Source: Paenibacillus sp. 1_12 (GTDB taxonomy: Bacteria > Bacillota > Bacilli > Paenibacillales > NBRC-103111). From it: a stretch of 44,286 bases of DNA. A program made the position numbers and the translations under genes. Below the pieces are notes generated by a model that had not been told where the DNA came from, did not search any database, and saw nothing but the letters and a program-made list of their open reading frames with translations. Positions within the stretch are counted from its first letter, which is position 1. Each line of letters opens with the position of its first letter. The stretch is from the NCBI RefSeq assembly GCF_900114475.1, contig NZ_FOTE01000031.1:1-44286 (forward strand), read 5' to 3'. Positions 43,863-44,286 of the stretch are shown here, one piece after another.

Positions 43863-44286
43863 TTAATAAAGCCTATTCACGACCCACCCGCTTGCCTGTA
43901 TCGGCATAGCCATTTGCATCGATGACTGGTACATCGCGAATTGCTGCACCTGGCGAGCTTTCGAGTTCAGCAAGCTGCTCGCCTGGACTTCATTGTATCT
44001 TTCCGCTGTTGATGATAGACGGTCAGCTAGGCCATAGTTGCCGCTAATCGCTTTCGTTGTTTGTTCGAAATTTGAGCTTAAGCTCTTCTTAAGCTGCTCT
44101 TCATCCAGCTTGAGAGTACCATCGCCGTTACGGTGAATACCGATTCGCTCATAGGTAGATGAGCTGATTAACGATTCCATGCTTTTACGGACAGATGAAT
44201 TCATAACTCCACCGGCTTCTTTCAAGCGATCATGCATCGTATTGTAACTCGACACCAGATCTTTAACTTGCGCGATGACTTTGTCT
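43863..44286 (-). CDS. FliD-like (flagellar cap) C-terminal part, partial
   Basis: The open frame continues to the window edge (DKVIAQVKDLVSSYNTM), so the gene is partial at its 5' end. GVMNSSVRKSMESLISSSTY, IGIHRNGDGTLKLDEEQLKKSL, and the helical C-terminus (AISGNYGLADRL, LNSKARQVQQFAMYQSSMQM) resemble the FliD C-terminal pattern IGI-x(n)-G-x-L-x-x-D-x-x-x-L. The match is not strong enough to be sure that it is the cap protein rather than a relative. It probably marks the start of more stable chromosomal sequence. Confidence 0.5.
   Translation of the reverse strand, partial: DKVIAQVKDLVSSYNTMHDRLKEAGGVMNSSVRKSMESLISSSTYERIGIHRNGDGTLKLDEEQLKKSLSSNFEQTTKAISGNYGLADRLSSTAERYNEVQASSLLNSKARQVQQFAMYQSSMQMAMPIQASGWVVNRLY

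Overview
The window looks like an accessory region of a Gram-positive Bacilli chromosome, most likely Paenibacillaceae. This is an inference from several sequence signs: strong AGGAGG-type ribosome sites, TTG and GTG starts, consensus sigma-A promoters (TTGACA/TATAAT), an S-layer homology (SLH) fragment, a FosB-type fosfomycin-resistance fragment, and protein families typical of Bacillus and Paenibacillus. Base composition is patchy and broken genes are very common, so this is a region where foreign DNA has been inserted and eroded repeatedly.

Layout. 1-1217 is a complete-looking IS3-family element that interrupts a lipoprotein gene. 1822-2331 is a DUF6508-like gene with an HD-hydrolase-like tail cut off by a repeat. 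2681-8690 is the most coherent block: an ArsR-type repressor gene followed on the same strand by five flavoenzyme genes (Old Yellow Enzyme, three luciferase-like monooxygenases, Old Yellow Enzyme). The same 20-bp operator-like palindrome lies in front of the repressor and in front of the first enzyme gene. 8985-15500 holds a broken DEAD-box helicase, a GlcG/HbpS-like gene, a zinc alcohol dehydrogenase, remnants of IS3 and ISL3 elements, and a tyrosine recombinase whose catalytic tyrosine codon appears to be a stop. 15812-17856 is an ArsB-type transporter followed by a triple-repeat barrel-like protein. 19209-25951 holds a PurC-family gene, an NAD-dependent epimerase-like gene, an HNH-like gene and decayed GNAT, SDR and AraC genes. 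25981-31544 holds an MFS transporter with a broken ArsR gene, a LysR regulator with an HD-domain (cyanamide-hydratase-like) gene, and a MOSC protein. 32438-33731 is an ECF sigma factor with a membrane-anchored partner carrying a duplicated domain. 34901-36554 is a divergent isochorismatase/TetR pair with palindromic operators. 37769-39214 is a GC-rich PLP decarboxylase. 40383-44286 ends with a chimeric transposase/methyltransferase/FosB frame, another IS3 element, an SLH fragment, a tRNA-Ala-like remnant and the 3' end of a possibly flagellar gene.

The most unusual feature is a dispersed family of about 145-bp repeats, eight copies named R1 to R8 here. Seven have the same architecture and orientation: two GTTCTTGTC sites, one inverted GACAAGAAC site, a GC hairpin with a T-run that would act as a terminator for minus-strand transcripts, and a fourth site ending in CCGACA. 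The site sequences differ between copies but change together within a copy, and the hairpin shows compensatory changes. Six of the eight adjoin the 3' ends of minus-strand reading frames, most of them truncated. The architecture resembles paired ends of an IS21- or Tn7-like element without its transposase, but no transposase of that kind lies in the window, so the origin is inferred.

Two regulatory circuits can be read directly: the ArsR-controlled flavoenzyme block and the TetR/isochorismatase pair. A third, LysR with the HD enzyme, is plausible. Most of the rest is a record of insertion, recombination and decay.
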